Assembly: GCF_051414135.1 (NCBI RefSeq)
Contig: NZ_JBLKOA010000007.1
Coordinates: 108,308 to 172,307 of the forward strand
Source of the DNA: Halovenus halobia
GTDB lineage: Archaea > Halobacteriota > Halobacteria > Halobacteriales > Haloarculaceae
DNA length: 64,000 nucleotides
Direction: 5' to 3'
Under the pieces are notes generated by a model that saw only the letters and a program-made list of their open reading frames with translations, was not told where the DNA came from and did not search any database. The position numbers were made by a program, and so were the translations under genes. Of the stretch, positions 50,633-59,867 are shown one piece after another. Each line of letters starts with the position of its first letter. The first letter of the stretch is position 1.

Positions 50633-51721
50633 ATGTCGGAGAGAGCACTGGTCACCGGTGCCTGCGGGTTTACTGGAACGAAACTTGTCGAGCAATTGCT
50701 TGAGGCAAACTGGGATGTGGTCGCAACTGACCTTACAGAGGCTGACCGTGGACAGTTCTACACTGAAACCGACAACGCGCCACACCCAGCGTATGACCCC
50801 ACGTTCGTCAACGAGCAGGAGGAAGTGCCGTTCTATCCGGCGGATATTACCGAACGAGAAACGCTAGAGCCAATTTTCGAGTCTCACGAGTTCGACGTTG
50901 TCTTTCATCCCGCGTCGTTGTTCGATTACTTCGCCGACTGGGACCAACTCCATGCGGTGAACGTCGAGGGGGCACGAAACGTTGCCGAATTAGCGGCAGC
51001 GGCCGGAGTTGACCAGTTCGTTCACTTCAGCACACTTGGCGTTCTCGGCGCGGCGGGGTTCGATGAGCCGAAATCTGAAGACGAATCGTATAACCCACAC
51101 AACGAGTACTGTGAGTCCAAAGTCGAACAGGAGCGAGTATTGCACTCAGTTCGTGACGAACAGGACCTCCCGCTGACGATTATCCGTCCAGCACCGATCT
51201 ATGGTCCGGGAAATCAATACGGCGTCTACCACGTCCTCCTCGTCGTTTCGAAGCTTGGGTTTGCACCTATCTATCGGATCTACCCACGCTCGAAGCAGTT
51301 CAGGTTTCCGAGCATCCACGTCGAGGACTTGTCCCGAATCGCGCTGTTCCTGACCGAAAAGCGTGCGCAATCCATCGGTGAGACGTACAATGCAGTGAGT
51401 GACTGCATCAATCAAGACGAGCTACTGTCTTTTCTTGGAGAATCACTCGGAGTGCCCCGCATTCGTCTGCCAACGCCGTATCGTGTGTACAAACTCTGGT
51501 CGAAATATGCCGAAATCCACTCACGACGGATTCACAAAATTGCACAGGAGCGAGACAAGCGACCGAAAATTGACGCCCCAATTACGCAATATCTCTCCAA
51601 TAACATGTGGTACTCCAACAAAAAAATCCGCGAGTTGGGATTTGAGTTTACGTATCGTGACCCCCGGCGTGGCCTCTGGGAGTACATTACGTGGTGCAAG
51701 GAGCGAGGTGTAATTGCATGA
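50633..51721 (+). CDS. NAD-dependent epimerase/dehydratase-like (extended SDR)
   Basis: A 362-residue extended SDR. The Rossmann motif is LVTGACGFTGTKLVEQLL, the acidic cofactor residue lies in VATDLTEAD, and the Tyr-Lys catalytic pair lies in EYCESKVEQ with Ser in HFSTLGV. The C-terminal part (RFPSIHVEDLSRIALFL) fits 3-beta-HSD or sugar epimerase relatives. Substrate unknown. The stop overlaps the next membrane gene as ATGA. Confidence 0.8.
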   Translation: MSERALVTGACGFTGTKLVEQLLEANWDVVATDLTEADRGQFYTETDNAPHPAYDPTFVNEQEEVPFYPADITERETLEPIFESHEFDVVFHPASLFDYFADWDQLHAVNVEGARNVAELAAAAGVDQFVHFSTLGVLGAAGFDEPKSEDESYNPHNEYCESKVEQERVLHSVRDEQDLPLTIIRPAPIYGPGNQYGVYHVLLVVSKLGFAPIYRIYPRSKQFRFPSIHVEDLSRIALFLTEKRAQSIGETYNAVSDCINQDELLSFLGESLGVPRIRLPTPYRVYKLWSKYAEIHSRRIHKIAQERDKRPKIDAPITQYLSNNMWYSNKKIRELGFEFTYRDPRRGLWEYITWCKERGVIA

Positions 51722-52095
51722 GTCTCGTCAGCCCCGTCGACGCGCCGGTGGTGTTCGTCTGTGGCATGATAGCCGCAGTCATCTACCGGCGATGGCTCGC
51801 CAGTCGGAACGAAGACTGGTTCCTGTTTCTCGGTATTCTGGTCGTCGGTGTATTCTGGGTGTCGCTCCTCGTCGGTACGGTTGGAAACCTCCCTGTCCGC
51901 GGGATATTGCCGGTTGTGACGACGAAAAGCGTGCTGCTTGCCGTCTTTTTCCCGCTTGCCTATCCGTTCTGGTTCTGGACCGGAGCCTGGGCTATTTTCC
52001 TGTTGTTTGGCCGCCGGCCAGAGCAAGGCGGCGTGTACTGGCTGTACCGTATCGAGGACCGAACTGAGGACTACGAGCCATCGTGGGAGTCGTAG
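51718..52095 (+). CDS. small three-helix membrane protein
   Basis: A 125-residue protein with three hydrophobic segments (about 9-25, 35-58 and 75-105) and a charged tail (RPEQGGVYWLYRIEDRTEDYE). It overlaps the epimerase stop by 4 bp (ATGA), so the two genes are coupled. Function unknown. Confidence 0.65.
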   Translation: MSLVSPVDAPVVFVCGMIAAVIYRRWLASRNEDWFLFLGILVVGVFWVSLLVGTVGNLPVRGILPVVTTKSVLLAVFFPLAYPFWFWTGAWAIFLLFGRRPEQGGVYWLYRIEDRTEDYEPSWES

Positions 52096-52162
52096 AGTTC
52101 ACGCCGTACCGGAGAACGACCCCGCAGAACCCATTTAGCCGCTGACCGAGTACAGAGATCCA

Positions 52163-52924
52163 ATGAGCGATTCCTCACCGACCCAGACTGGGTCAGGTAT
52201 CTACACGGCACCACGAACAGACGTGTCCCAGAACCAGGGAAAATTCCGGATTCATCTCAACTTCCCCGGACGAGCAGTGCCCGGCCACGACGACCACGGC
52301 TACGGCCCGCTGGCGACTGTCGTCGAATCGTTCATGGACCCCGGAACGCTGATTCGGATGCACCAGCACCGCAACGAGGAAATCATCTCGTGGGTACCCG
52401 AGGGCGTGATGCGCCACGACGACCGGCAGGGAAACGAACTGGTCACTGACCCCGAGCACCTGATGGTGATGGGTGCTGGCAGTGGCTTCTGGCACGCCGA
52501 GGAGACGCTAGCAGACGACCCACCGCTGCGGATGCTCCAGATTTTCGTCCGACCACACAGTCTCGACCTGGAGCCAAATATCCAGCACGAACCGATTCCC
52601 GAGCCAACCCCCAACGAATGGCGCCACCTGTTCGGGCCGACTGGAACCCACGCGCCGCTGTCTGTCCGCAACGACGTTGATTTCTACGACTGCCGACTCA
52701 GTGCCGGCACGACGACCACCCTCCCCGGACGAGATGGCTGGGACAGCTATCTGTACGTCTTCGAGGGGTCGGTTACCGTTGGCGACGAGACTGTCGGGTA
52801 CACCGAGAGCGCACTCGTGACCGACGACGATGTCTCCGTCACTGCAACCGAAGACTCGACCGTTGTCGTGTTTGCAATCAACGGCGAGGCACCAGTCACG
52901 CGGCAGGGGACAATCGGTCGCTGA
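52163..52924 (+). CDS. pirin-family protein
   Basis: A 253-residue bicupin. The first cupin has the metal cluster HDDHG, MHQHRNEEIISWV and HAEE; the second is shorter. Pirins are Fe-binding cupins that can act as quercetinase-like enzymes or regulators. The sequence RIHLNFPGRAVPGHDDHGYG is family-typical. It is separated from its neighbours by modest spacers, with no operon evident. Confidence 0.85.
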   Translation: MSDSSPTQTGSGIYTAPRTDVSQNQGKFRIHLNFPGRAVPGHDDHGYGPLATVVESFMDPGTLIRMHQHRNEEIISWVPEGVMRHDDRQGNELVTDPEHLMVMGAGSGFWHAEETLADDPPLRMLQIFVRPHSLDLEPNIQHEPIPEPTPNEWRHLFGPTGTHAPLSVRNDVDFYDCRLSAGTTTTLPGRDGWDSYLYVFEGSVTVGDETVGYTESALVTDDDVSVTATEDSTVVVFAINGEAPVTRQGTIGR

Positions 52925-52984
52925 CGGAGAGCCACCACAACTCAGTCCCGCGGTCTTGAAGTGTAGACAGTCCCTGGGGCGAGT

Positions 52985-53686
52985 ATGTCGACACACGCGG
53001 AGTGGGACGAATCGCGCGTCCGACAGTTGCACGATGACCTCGTTTCCCTGCACGAGGCAGTCGAATCGACCAGTGCCCACGGCACCGACGGCGACCCGGA
53101 CCCCGGCGAGGGCGTCCGCCAACTCGTGACGACGATTCTCTCACAGAACGTCGCCGACGAGAACACACGCCGAGCGTCGGAATCGCTGTTCGAGACCTAC
53201 GAGGACTTCGCCGCAATCGAAGCCGCCGACACCGACGAACTGGTCGAAGTAATTCGTGTTGCCGGCCTTCCGAATCAGAAAGCTGAGCGCATCCAGCGGG
53301 CGCTCGCGGCCATCCGTGAGGAAACTGGTGGAGCGTACTCACTGGCGTTTCTGGACGCGATGAGCACCGACGAGGCGAAGACGTGGCTGACCGATATCAA
53401 GGGCATCGGACCGAAAACCGCAAGCGTCGTCCTCAACTTCACCTTCGGCAAGCCAACGATGGCTGTCGACACCCACGTCGAACGCGTCTCCAAGCGGTTC
53501 GGACTCGTCCCCGCGTCGGCGAGCAATCAGCGCGCACACGACGTGCTCGGTGACCTCGTGCCGGACGAACTGACCTACCCGCTGCACGTGCTCCTCATCC
53601 GCCACGGCCGAACCTACTGCTCGGCCCGAGACCCGGATTGTTCGAATCAAGTCTGTGAGACGTACTGTGACTGCGAGGGCTGTTAG
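52985..53686 (+). CDS. nth: endonuclease III-like DNA glycosylase
   Basis: A 233-residue HhH-GPD enzyme. The helix-hairpin-helix is in LTDIKGIGPKTASVVLNFTFG, the catalytic Asp is in TMAVDTHVERV, and four C-terminal cysteines (CSARDPDCSNQVCETYCDC) should bind a 4Fe-4S cluster. The usual catalytic Lys of endonuclease III is not evident at KGIGPKTAS, so the activity may be monofunctional. It acts in base excision repair of oxidised pyrimidines. The stop overlaps the end of the convergent DUF457 gene by 4 bp. Confidence 0.85.
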   Translation: MSTHAEWDESRVRQLHDDLVSLHEAVESTSAHGTDGDPDPGEGVRQLVTTILSQNVADENTRRASESLFETYEDFAAIEAADTDELVEVIRVAGLPNQKAERIQRALAAIREETGGAYSLAFLDAMSTDEAKTWLTDIKGIGPKTASVVLNFTFGKPTMAVDTHVERVSKRFGLVPASASNQRAHDVLGDLVPDELTYPLHVLLIRHGRTYCSARDPDCSNQVCETYCDCEGC

Positions 53687-54294
53687 GAGAGGTCCTCGGT
53701 GAACTGAAACGGAATCCGGTCGAGCACGTGCGCAGGAAGACGCTCGACGAGATACTCACCCGCCACGACGAGTGGTTTCCGGCTGAGGCCGTAGAGCACC
53801 GAGATGACGAGGAAAGCGAGCGCGACTGTCTGTATCCAGCCGCTAAAGAACACGATGAGGACGCCAGCAAGTCCCGCAGCAAGGGCGACATCTTCCGGCG
53901 CGCCATCGTAGCGAATCCAGCGACGCGGCCGAATCCAGCGGTCGTGGTAGTGGCTGTAGACCGCCCGGTCGGAGGTTCCTTTCCATGGCTTGACTTCGAG
54001 GCCACCACCGAGGGCGTCCATTGCCGAGTGGAGCGCGGCCGACAGCAGAACAGCAGCAAGGCCAACCGTCAGAATTGTCGGTATTGTGGCCGCGATAGCG
54101 ACTAGCGCGAGCGCTCCAGCCGAGTAAAGCACTGGGAAGTGAAGCGTGCGGCGGTGGTTCCCGAGCAGGTCCAGGTCCGGGACGATGCCGCCAACAGCCG
54201 CGCCAGCCACGGCTACAGGCAGATACTCCGGGGCGAACAGTCCCGTCGCGCTGAGGAGTACCATCCCCACCAGCGCGTGCGTCGTGGCCATCAT
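53683..54294 (-). CDS. DUF457/YdjM-like membrane metal-dependent hydrolase
   Basis: About 203 residues from MMATTHALVG. The N-terminal THALVGMVLL, GGIVPDLDLLGNHRRTLHF and LHSAMDALGGGLEVKPW segments carry the His/Asp pattern of the DUF457 inner-membrane hydrolase family. Several helices follow. The catalytic role is not established for the family. The gene is convergent with nth and overlaps it by 4 bp. Confidence 0.8.
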   Translation of the reverse strand: MMATTHALVGMVLLSATGLFAPEYLPVAVAGAAVGGIVPDLDLLGNHRRTLHFPVLYSAGALALVAIAATIPTILTVGLAAVLLSAALHSAMDALGGGLEVKPWKGTSDRAVYSHYHDRWIRPRRWIRYDGAPEDVALAAGLAGVLIVFFSGWIQTVALAFLVISVLYGLSRKPLVVAGEYLVERLPAHVLDRIPFQFTEDLS

Positions 54295-54408
54295 TCTCAG
54301 ATAGTACGGCCTCACGCTATATTGGTATTCCGAGTGTCGTGATACACCCTCACACCCACTCAGAACTGGCCACCGGATTTTATTGGCGTTCCAGTAGAGA
54401 ATCTGGGT

Positions 54409-55182
54409 ATGGAGTCAGAACTAGTCAGTCTGGAGGTAGATGGCAATGTCGGGACACTCACGGTCGACCGGCCGGAGGCACTGAATGCGCTGAACGTCGA
54501 AACGCTGGAAGCGATGGGCCAAGCAGTGACCGAAGCGCAGGACGCAGGCGTCCGTGCGCTGGTCGTTACGGGGGCAGGTGAGGACGCCTTCATCGCCGGT
54601 GCGGATATCAAGTACATGAAAGACCTCGGGACAGAAGCGGCCCAGGAGTGGGGCGCACTCGGGCACGCAGTCGCAGACTCACTGGCGGAGTTTCCGGGCG
54701 TGACTATCGCTGCGGTCAACGGCTTTGCCTTCGGCGGTGGCTGTGAGATGGCCATTGCCTGTGACCTACGGATTGCCAGCGAGTCAGCCGTCATCGGAAA
54801 CACGGAAATCGACCTCGGGATTATTCCCGGCTGGGGCGCGACACAGCGACTGCCGCGGCTGGTCGGTGACGAGACAGCCCGCCGGATGATCTACCTCGGC
54901 CAGCGACTGGACGCCGAGCGTGCACGGGAGGTTGGCCTCGTCGGTGAGGTTGTCCCTGACGACGAACTTGACGCCCGAGCCACAGAACTCGCAGAAGAAG
55001 TAGCTAGCAAGCCAGCATTTGCGCTCCAGACGGCAAAGCAGTCGATTGCACAGGGGTACGAAGCGAGTCAGAACGCGGGGCTGGACTACGAAAAACGCGC
55101 TTTCGCAAGTCTGTTCGGCACGCCCGACCAGCGTGAGGGAATGGCTGCCTTCGTCGAAGACAGAGAACCAGAATTCGAGTAA
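54409..55182 (+). CDS. enoyl-CoA hydratase/isomerase family protein
   Basis: A 257-residue crotonase. Conserved parts are RPEALNALN, the oxyanion loop AGADIKYMKD, FAFGGGCEMAIACDLRIAS, and EIDLGIIPGWGATQRLPRLVG. Glu residues for hydratase chemistry are present in GCEMAI and EIDLGIIP. It would hydrate enoyl-CoA in fatty acid or 3-hydroxyacyl-CoA metabolism. It is followed 29 bp later by the MscS gene. Confidence 0.9.
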   Translation: MESELVSLEVDGNVGTLTVDRPEALNALNVETLEAMGQAVTEAQDAGVRALVVTGAGEDAFIAGADIKYMKDLGTEAAQEWGALGHAVADSLAEFPGVTIAAVNGFAFGGGCEMAIACDLRIASESAVIGNTEIDLGIIPGWGATQRLPRLVGDETARRMIYLGQRLDAERAREVGLVGEVVPDDELDARATELAEEVASKPAFALQTAKQSIAQGYEASQNAGLDYEKRAFASLFGTPDQREGMAAFVEDREPEFE

Positions 55183-55210
55183 CCAGGAGGATTTTATCGG
55201 CGCGGCCGAT

Positions 55211-56095
55211 ATGGCTGGCGTGATGACAGCGCTTCCGCGGTTTCCGGGCCTCACCTCAAAGTACGGACAGTTGGTCGGGCAGGTAACCGAGTTTGTCGTC
55301 GTCACGCTCGTCGTGTACCTGTTCGGACGGTTCGTGTTGCTGCCAGCAGCGCAGTGGCTGTTTGCCCGCCGGAAGTTCGAGCCAACGCTCGAACGCGCCA
55401 TCGAAAAGGTGCTACGGTTGGCGGTTGTCGTCGGAGCGGTCGCAATTGGTTTCGGCGCGGCCGGGTTCAGTGGCATTCTCGGTGGCGGTGCACTGATCGT
55501 TGCGGCGCTGACGCTTGCAGTCGGCTTCGCCGCACAGGACGTGCTCTCGAATTTTGTCGCTGGCGTGTTTATCGTCCAGGACAAGAACTTCAACATCGGC
55601 GACTGGATCGAGTGGGACGACCGTGCGGGATTCATCGACGACATCGGCTTCAGAGTTACCCGCGTCCGAACGTTCGACAACGAGACGGTGACAGTGCCGA
55701 ACACCGAACTCGCGACCACCGCAGTTACGAACCGAATGAGTAACGAACGGCTCCGTATCTCCTACATCTTCGGGATTGGCTACGGAGACGACATCGATAA
55801 AACAACGGACATTCTGCACTCGGCCGCCGAGGAGTCCGAGGGAATCCTGGACGACCCCGGACCGAGCGTCCGGATTATCGACCTCGGTGATACGGCAGTC
55901 CTGCTCCAGTCTCGCATCTGGATCTCTGACCCTGACCGCGAGGATTTCTCTGCGACGCGGTCGGCGTACATCCGCGACGTGAAAGAGCGCTGTGAGCGGG
56001 CTGGAATCGACCTCAGTACGACCACACAGCACAGCCTCTCCGGGACAGTTGCTGTCGAGGACGTGGCGCAGTCGCCGCAGTCGGCCGACGGATAG
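55211..56095 (+). CDS. MscS-type mechanosensitive channel
   Basis: A 294-residue channel. Two helices (about 23-45 and 66-85) precede the pore helix (GGALIVAALTLAVGFAAQDVLSNFVAG), the beta domain has FNIGDWIEWDDRAGFIDDIGFRVTRVRTFDN and TVPNTELATTAVTN, and a mixed C-terminal domain follows. MscS channels release solutes upon hypo-osmotic shock, relevant for a halophile. ATG 55211 is preferred; GTG/ATG alternatives lie within 15 bp downstream. Confidence 0.9.
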   Translation: MAGVMTALPRFPGLTSKYGQLVGQVTEFVVVTLVVYLFGRFVLLPAAQWLFARRKFEPTLERAIEKVLRLAVVVGAVAIGFGAAGFSGILGGGALIVAALTLAVGFAAQDVLSNFVAGVFIVQDKNFNIGDWIEWDDRAGFIDDIGFRVTRVRTFDNETVTVPNTELATTAVTNRMSNERLRISYIFGIGYGDDIDKTTDILHSAAEESEGILDDPGPSVRIIDLGDTAVLLQSRIWISDPDREDFSATRSAYIRDVKERCERAGIDLSTTTQHSLSGTVAVEDVAQSPQSADG

Positions 56096-56105
56096 AATGG
56101 GGAAT

Positions 56106-57272
56106 TTACGCGTCGCCGGTGATGATATTCGACTCTAAGTCCCGCGGGAAGTAGGTGAGAAAGTCCAGCCCATCCTCGGTGATTGCGACAGTGTCCGAGT
56201 GTCGATAGCCCGCTTCGTCGGTGTAGAGTCCGGGTTCGATTGTGTAGACGTTGCCCGGTTCCATCGTCGCCTCGCTCCCGCGGTCGATGTAGGGCGGTTC
56301 GTGCGCACCGAGGCCAATATTGTGCCCGACGTGGTGCTGTGCGAGGTCGGTAATTCCCTGTTTCTCGAAGTAGTCCCAGACGGCCTGGTCCACATCACTG
56401 ACGGGAACGCCCGGCCCCATTGCCTCGAAGGCAGTCTCCTGGGCTTCGAGCATCAACTCGAAGTAGTGTTCTTGCTCGTCGGTCACCCGACCGACGAACA
56501 TCGTCCGTTCGAGTTCGGAGTAGTAGCCGTCGACGTTTGCCGTCGCGCCGGTGATGAGCACATCCCCGCGAGAGAGTCGCTCGTTTGGCGTGTGGCCGTG
56601 GGGCAGCGCCGTCTCCTCGCCGCTGATGTAGCCAGCATGAACCGGGCCGTCGCCACGCTCTCGGACAGCGTACTCAGAGCCCAGCGTATCGAGCATCGCC
56701 CGTGAGGCTTCCATCGAGGCGCGCTGGCTGACTGTCGTCGGATGGGCACCAACCTCCGTGAAGTCGGCCAGATACTGGTGGCCGAGATTTGCCCACTTCG
56801 CCGATTCCCTGATAAGGTCGATTTCGGCGTCGCTTTTCGCCTCGCGCATCTCCGGCACCCACTCCTGGGTATCGACATCGAGGAACTCACTCAGCGGCGG
56901 CCCCTCGTAGCCCATCACACCCGGGGCACCGTCCATATCCGCGAGGACGGAGTCGGCGTCCATTCCATCGAGCATCTCGGCAATCGTCGCGATTGGCTCG
57001 CCGCCGGGATAGTCGAAGTAGCTATGCACATCGTCGATGCGCTCGTTGCCTCCAACCCGGTCGACCTCTAACCGTGGCACGGTAATCGAAATCCGGTCAC
57101 GGGTGAGTGCGAGTACAACCGGTCGTTCAGTCTGGATATGCTGGAAGCCAGTGATGTACTCGATACTCGTTGCGTCGAACCAGACAACAGCGTCAGCCTC
57201 GCTGTTCTCAAGTCGTTCGCGGACTGCCTGAATTCGAGCACTAAATTCTGTTGGCGGGACAGCAGTTGTCAC
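56106..57272 (-). CDS. M24-family Xaa-Pro aminopeptidase-like protein
   Basis: A 388-residue creatinase/aminopeptidase P protein. The N-terminal creatinase domain includes DAVVWFDATSIEYITGFQHIQ. The C-terminal pita-bread domain has metal ligands in ITGATANVDGYYSELERT, HHVGHNIGLGAHEPP and YTIEPGLYTDEAGY. The first metal Asp is in NVDGYYSELE, a slightly altered form of the usual DxGxxxxxYxSD segment. It would cleave Xaa-Pro peptides or act on related substrates. The gene is convergent with MscS and divergent from a small membrane gene. Confidence 0.87.
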   Translation of the reverse strand: MTTAVPPTEFSARIQAVRERLENSEADAVVWFDATSIEYITGFQHIQTERPVVLALTRDRISITVPRLEVDRVGGNERIDDVHSYFDYPGGEPIATIAEMLDGMDADSVLADMDGAPGVMGYEGPPLSEFLDVDTQEWVPEMREAKSDAEIDLIRESAKWANLGHQYLADFTEVGAHPTTVSQRASMEASRAMLDTLGSEYAVRERGDGPVHAGYISGEETALPHGHTPNERLSRGDVLITGATANVDGYYSELERTMFVGRVTDEQEHYFELMLEAQETAFEAMGPGVPVSDVDQAVWDYFEKQGITDLAQHHVGHNIGLGAHEPPYIDRGSEATMEPGNVYTIEPGLYTDEAGYRHSDTVAITEDGLDFLTYFPRDLESNIITGDA

Positions 57273-57375
57273 AGGTAGGCTACCGCACAGTCGCTATTAA
57301 ACGGTCTGGTGGTCACAGCCAGTCGAGCGAGCACAGTCTCGCGGGGTTTTTGTCGGCGCTCGCCAACGGTCGGCT

Positions 57376-57558
57376 ATGAACTGGACCGCAGTACTGCACA
57401 TCGCCTTTGCCGTCTTCGTCGGGGCTGGTGTGCTGGTTTCGCAGACGTGGCTGAGAATTGGGCTGTTTACCGTTGGCGCTCTCTGTTTCGTCGCCGGCGT
57501 CGTCGTGGCCCGACTCGGCGACGAGAACCCCGATTACGAGTCAGGCAGCGGGGCGTGA
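57376..57558 (+). CDS. two-helix membrane protein
   Basis: A 60-residue protein with two hydrophobic helices (about 5-24 and 28-47) and an acidic tail (ARLGDENPDYESGSG). The ATG at 57376 gives a composition typical of haloarchaeal small membrane proteins. Function unknown. Confidence 0.6.
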   Translation: MNWTAVLHIAFAVFVGAGVLVSQTWLRIGLFTVGALCFVAGVVVARLGDENPDYESGSGA

Positions 57559-57672
57559 CTGTGTCGAACTGAGACAGGACAGCTCGCCGCGTTGTGTCAG
57601 TAGACTGTCCGCTCACCGGTCAGCAGCTCGCCACCGCAACAACTATCTGCAGAGATGTTCAATCGTGCAAGT

Positions 57673-58071
57673 ATGAGCCAGCAGACAGAGCGACTCGAAC
57701 GACTCATCGCCGACGAACTCGGGGAGTGTTGTGACGGTGATGTCGAACAGCGACTCGACACACTCAGGACCTACCAGTCAGAAGGCCCGTCGAACCCCGA
57801 CGCCGACCTCACCGCCCTCAAAACGCTGGGTAACGATACCCGCCACACCATCGTTCGGCTGCTAGACGCTGCAGACCGGGAACTCTGCGTCTGTGAGATT
57901 ACAGCCATCGTCGACATCAGCGACAGTGCGATTAGCCACGCACTCTCGGACCTGCAGGATGCTGGCCTCGTTACTCGTCGCAAAGACGGGACGTGGCGGT
58001 ACTACGACGTGACCGACCGCGCCGAAGCCCTGATTGGTGCACTCGACGAGACTCGTGAGGATGGACAATGA
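57673..58071 (+). CDS. arsR: ArsR-family metalloid-responsive repressor
   Basis: A 132-residue winged-helix repressor started at MSQQTERL. The recognition region is SDSAISHALSDLQDAGLVTRRKDG, preceded by ELCVCEI with Cys72 and Cys74, the classic metalloid-binding site of ArsR. An extra Cys-Cys pair lies at 19-20. It should release DNA on binding arsenite and control the arsR-arsC-acr3 operon. The stop overlaps arsC by 4 bp. Confidence 0.88.
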   Translation: MSQQTERLERLIADELGECCDGDVEQRLDTLRTYQSEGPSNPDADLTALKTLGNDTRHTIVRLLDAADRELCVCEITAIVDISDSAISHALSDLQDAGLVTRRKDGTWRYYDVTDRAEALIGALDETREDGQ

Positions 58072-58505
58072 CCGACGAACCGCTTCGGGTCGGCTTCGTC
58101 TGTGTGCAGAACGCCGGCCGGTCGCAGATGTCGGCGGCATTCGCCGAACGCGAACGCCAGCAGCGCGGACTCACCGACCAGGTTGAGGTCATCACCGGCG
58201 GAACTCGCCCCGCGGACCACGTCCACGAGGAGGTTGTGACGGTGATGGACGAAACTGGAATCGACCTGTCTGACAAGACGCCTCGAAAGGTATCGACGGC
58301 AGAACTCGAATCCTGTGCGTACGTCGCTACCATGGGCTGTTCGACGCTCGAACTCGACGCAACCAGTGTCGAGATTCGAGACTGGGCACTGGAGGACCCC
58401 GACGGACAGGATATGGAGCGGGTTCGGGAGATTCGCGACGAAGTCAGCGAGCGTGTCAGTGCGCTGTTCGACGAAATCGAAGCAGAGGTGACCACCAGTG
58501 CCTGA
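58068..58505 (+). CDS. arsC: arsenate reductase, low-molecular-weight phosphatase type
   Basis: A 145-residue LMW-PTP fold. The P-loop is CVQNAGRS (Cys12, Arg18). Later residues WALEDPDGQD supply the general-acid Asp, and two more Cys are present (ESCAYVATMGCS). It reduces arsenate to arsenite using thiols. It overlaps the arsR stop and precedes acr3 by 87 bp. Confidence 0.9.
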   Translation: MTDEPLRVGFVCVQNAGRSQMSAAFAERERQQRGLTDQVEVITGGTRPADHVHEEVVTVMDETGIDLSDKTPRKVSTAELESCAYVATMGCSTLELDATSVEIRDWALEDPDGQDMERVREIRDEVSERVSALFDEIEAEVTTSA

Positions 58506-58592
58506 CACACCCACATGTGTCAGAGCGTTCGAGACTGACGCACGGACAGGACAGGGTCTCGACGTGAGCGAGCCCATCTCTGGAGAAGACCG

Positions 58593-59759
58593 ATGAGTGA
58601 CGCAACCGTCCACGAACATGGGCCGAACTGCGGCTGTGAGAGCTGTGGAGACCCGCAGTCGATGGATTTCCTCGACAAGTATCTCACCGTCTGGATATTC
58701 GGGGCGATGGCAGTCGGCGTGGGACTCGGGTTCGTCGCGCCGTCAGTCACCCAGCCGATTCAGCAGTTCCACCTCGTCGAAATCGGTCTCGTCGCGATGA
58801 TGTATCCGCCGCTGGCGAAAGCCGACTACTCACAGCTCCGTGCGGTGTTCAGCAACTGGCGAGTGCTCGGGTTGAGCCTCGTCCAGAACTGGCTCATCGG
58901 GCCGACACTCATGTTCGGACTCGCCGTGTTCTTCTTCAGCGGGCTCGTCCCGGGATTGCCGGCGCGGCCGGAGTTTTTCCTCGGCCTCGTGTTCATCGGG
59001 ATGGCCCGCTGTATCGCGATGGTGCTGGTCTGGAACGAACTCGCCGAGGGCTCGACAGAGTACGTCACCGGCCTCGTCGCGTTCAACAGTCTCTTCCAGA
59101 TTGTCACCTACGGCGTCTACGTCTGGTTTTTCGGACTCTTCCTCCCGCCGTTGCTGGGGATGGAGACCCTCGTCGCCGGTATCGAGACGTTCAACGTGAC
59201 ACCGGTGCAGGTGTTCGAGGCCATCGTCATCTTCCTCGGCATTCCGTTTGCCGGCGGCTTTCTCACGCGCTACGTTGGCACCCGGACCAAAGGCGTCGAG
59301 TGGTACGACGAGCAGTTCATTCCGAAAATCGACCCGTTGACGCTGGTCGCACTGCTGTTTACCGTCGTCGTGATGTTCGCAACGCAGGGCGGTGCCATCG
59401 TCGCTTCTCCCGGCGATGTGTTGCTCATCGCCGTGCCGCTCACAATCTACTTCGTGGCGATGTTCTTCGTGAGTTTCGGGATGGGCAGGGGTATCGGTGC
59501 GGACTACTCGACGACGACGGCCATCGGCTTCACCGCCGCCTCGAACAACTTCGAGCTCGCTATCGCCGTAGCCGTCGCGGTGTTTGGCGTTGGTTCCGGC
59601 GTCGCCTTCGCAACCGTCGTTGGCCCGCTCATCGAGGTGCCGGTCCTGCTGGCCCTGGTCAACGTCGCGCTGTATTTCCAGCGCAGGTTCGACTGGGCGG
59701 GAGCGACGACCGGAGCGTCTGTGGACGGCCGCTCCAGCCCATCAGCCGAAGACGACTAA
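58593..59759 (+). CDS. arsB: Acr3-type arsenite efflux transporter
   Basis: A 388-residue membrane transporter with about ten helices. MARCIAMVLVWNELAEG includes the essential Cys of Acr3 and the TAASNNFELAIAVAVAVFG stretch is family-typical. The N-terminal HGPNCGCESCGD tail adds three cysteines, possibly a metalloid-binding handle. It pumps arsenite out of the cell, completing the arsR-arsC-acr3 set. Confidence 0.92.
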   Translation: MSDATVHEHGPNCGCESCGDPQSMDFLDKYLTVWIFGAMAVGVGLGFVAPSVTQPIQQFHLVEIGLVAMMYPPLAKADYSQLRAVFSNWRVLGLSLVQNWLIGPTLMFGLAVFFFSGLVPGLPARPEFFLGLVFIGMARCIAMVLVWNELAEGSTEYVTGLVAFNSLFQIVTYGVYVWFFGLFLPPLLGMETLVAGIETFNVTPVQVFEAIVIFLGIPFAGGFLTRYVGTRTKGVEWYDEQFIPKIDPLTLVALLFTVVVMFATQGGAIVASPGDVLLIAVPLTIYFVAMFFVSFGMGRGIGADYSTTTAIGFTAASNNFELAIAVAVAVFGVGSGVAFATVVGPLIEVPVLLALVNVALYFQRRFDWAGATTGASVDGRSSPSAEDD

Positions 59760-59867
59760 CAGGACTCAGACTACCCAGTTCGAACGCCGCCGGGTGTTGG
59801 CTCCACGTTCGACGGCCTGCGTCTACGACGGATTGAAACGCCTGTCGGCCGTAGGTAAACAGGAGAG

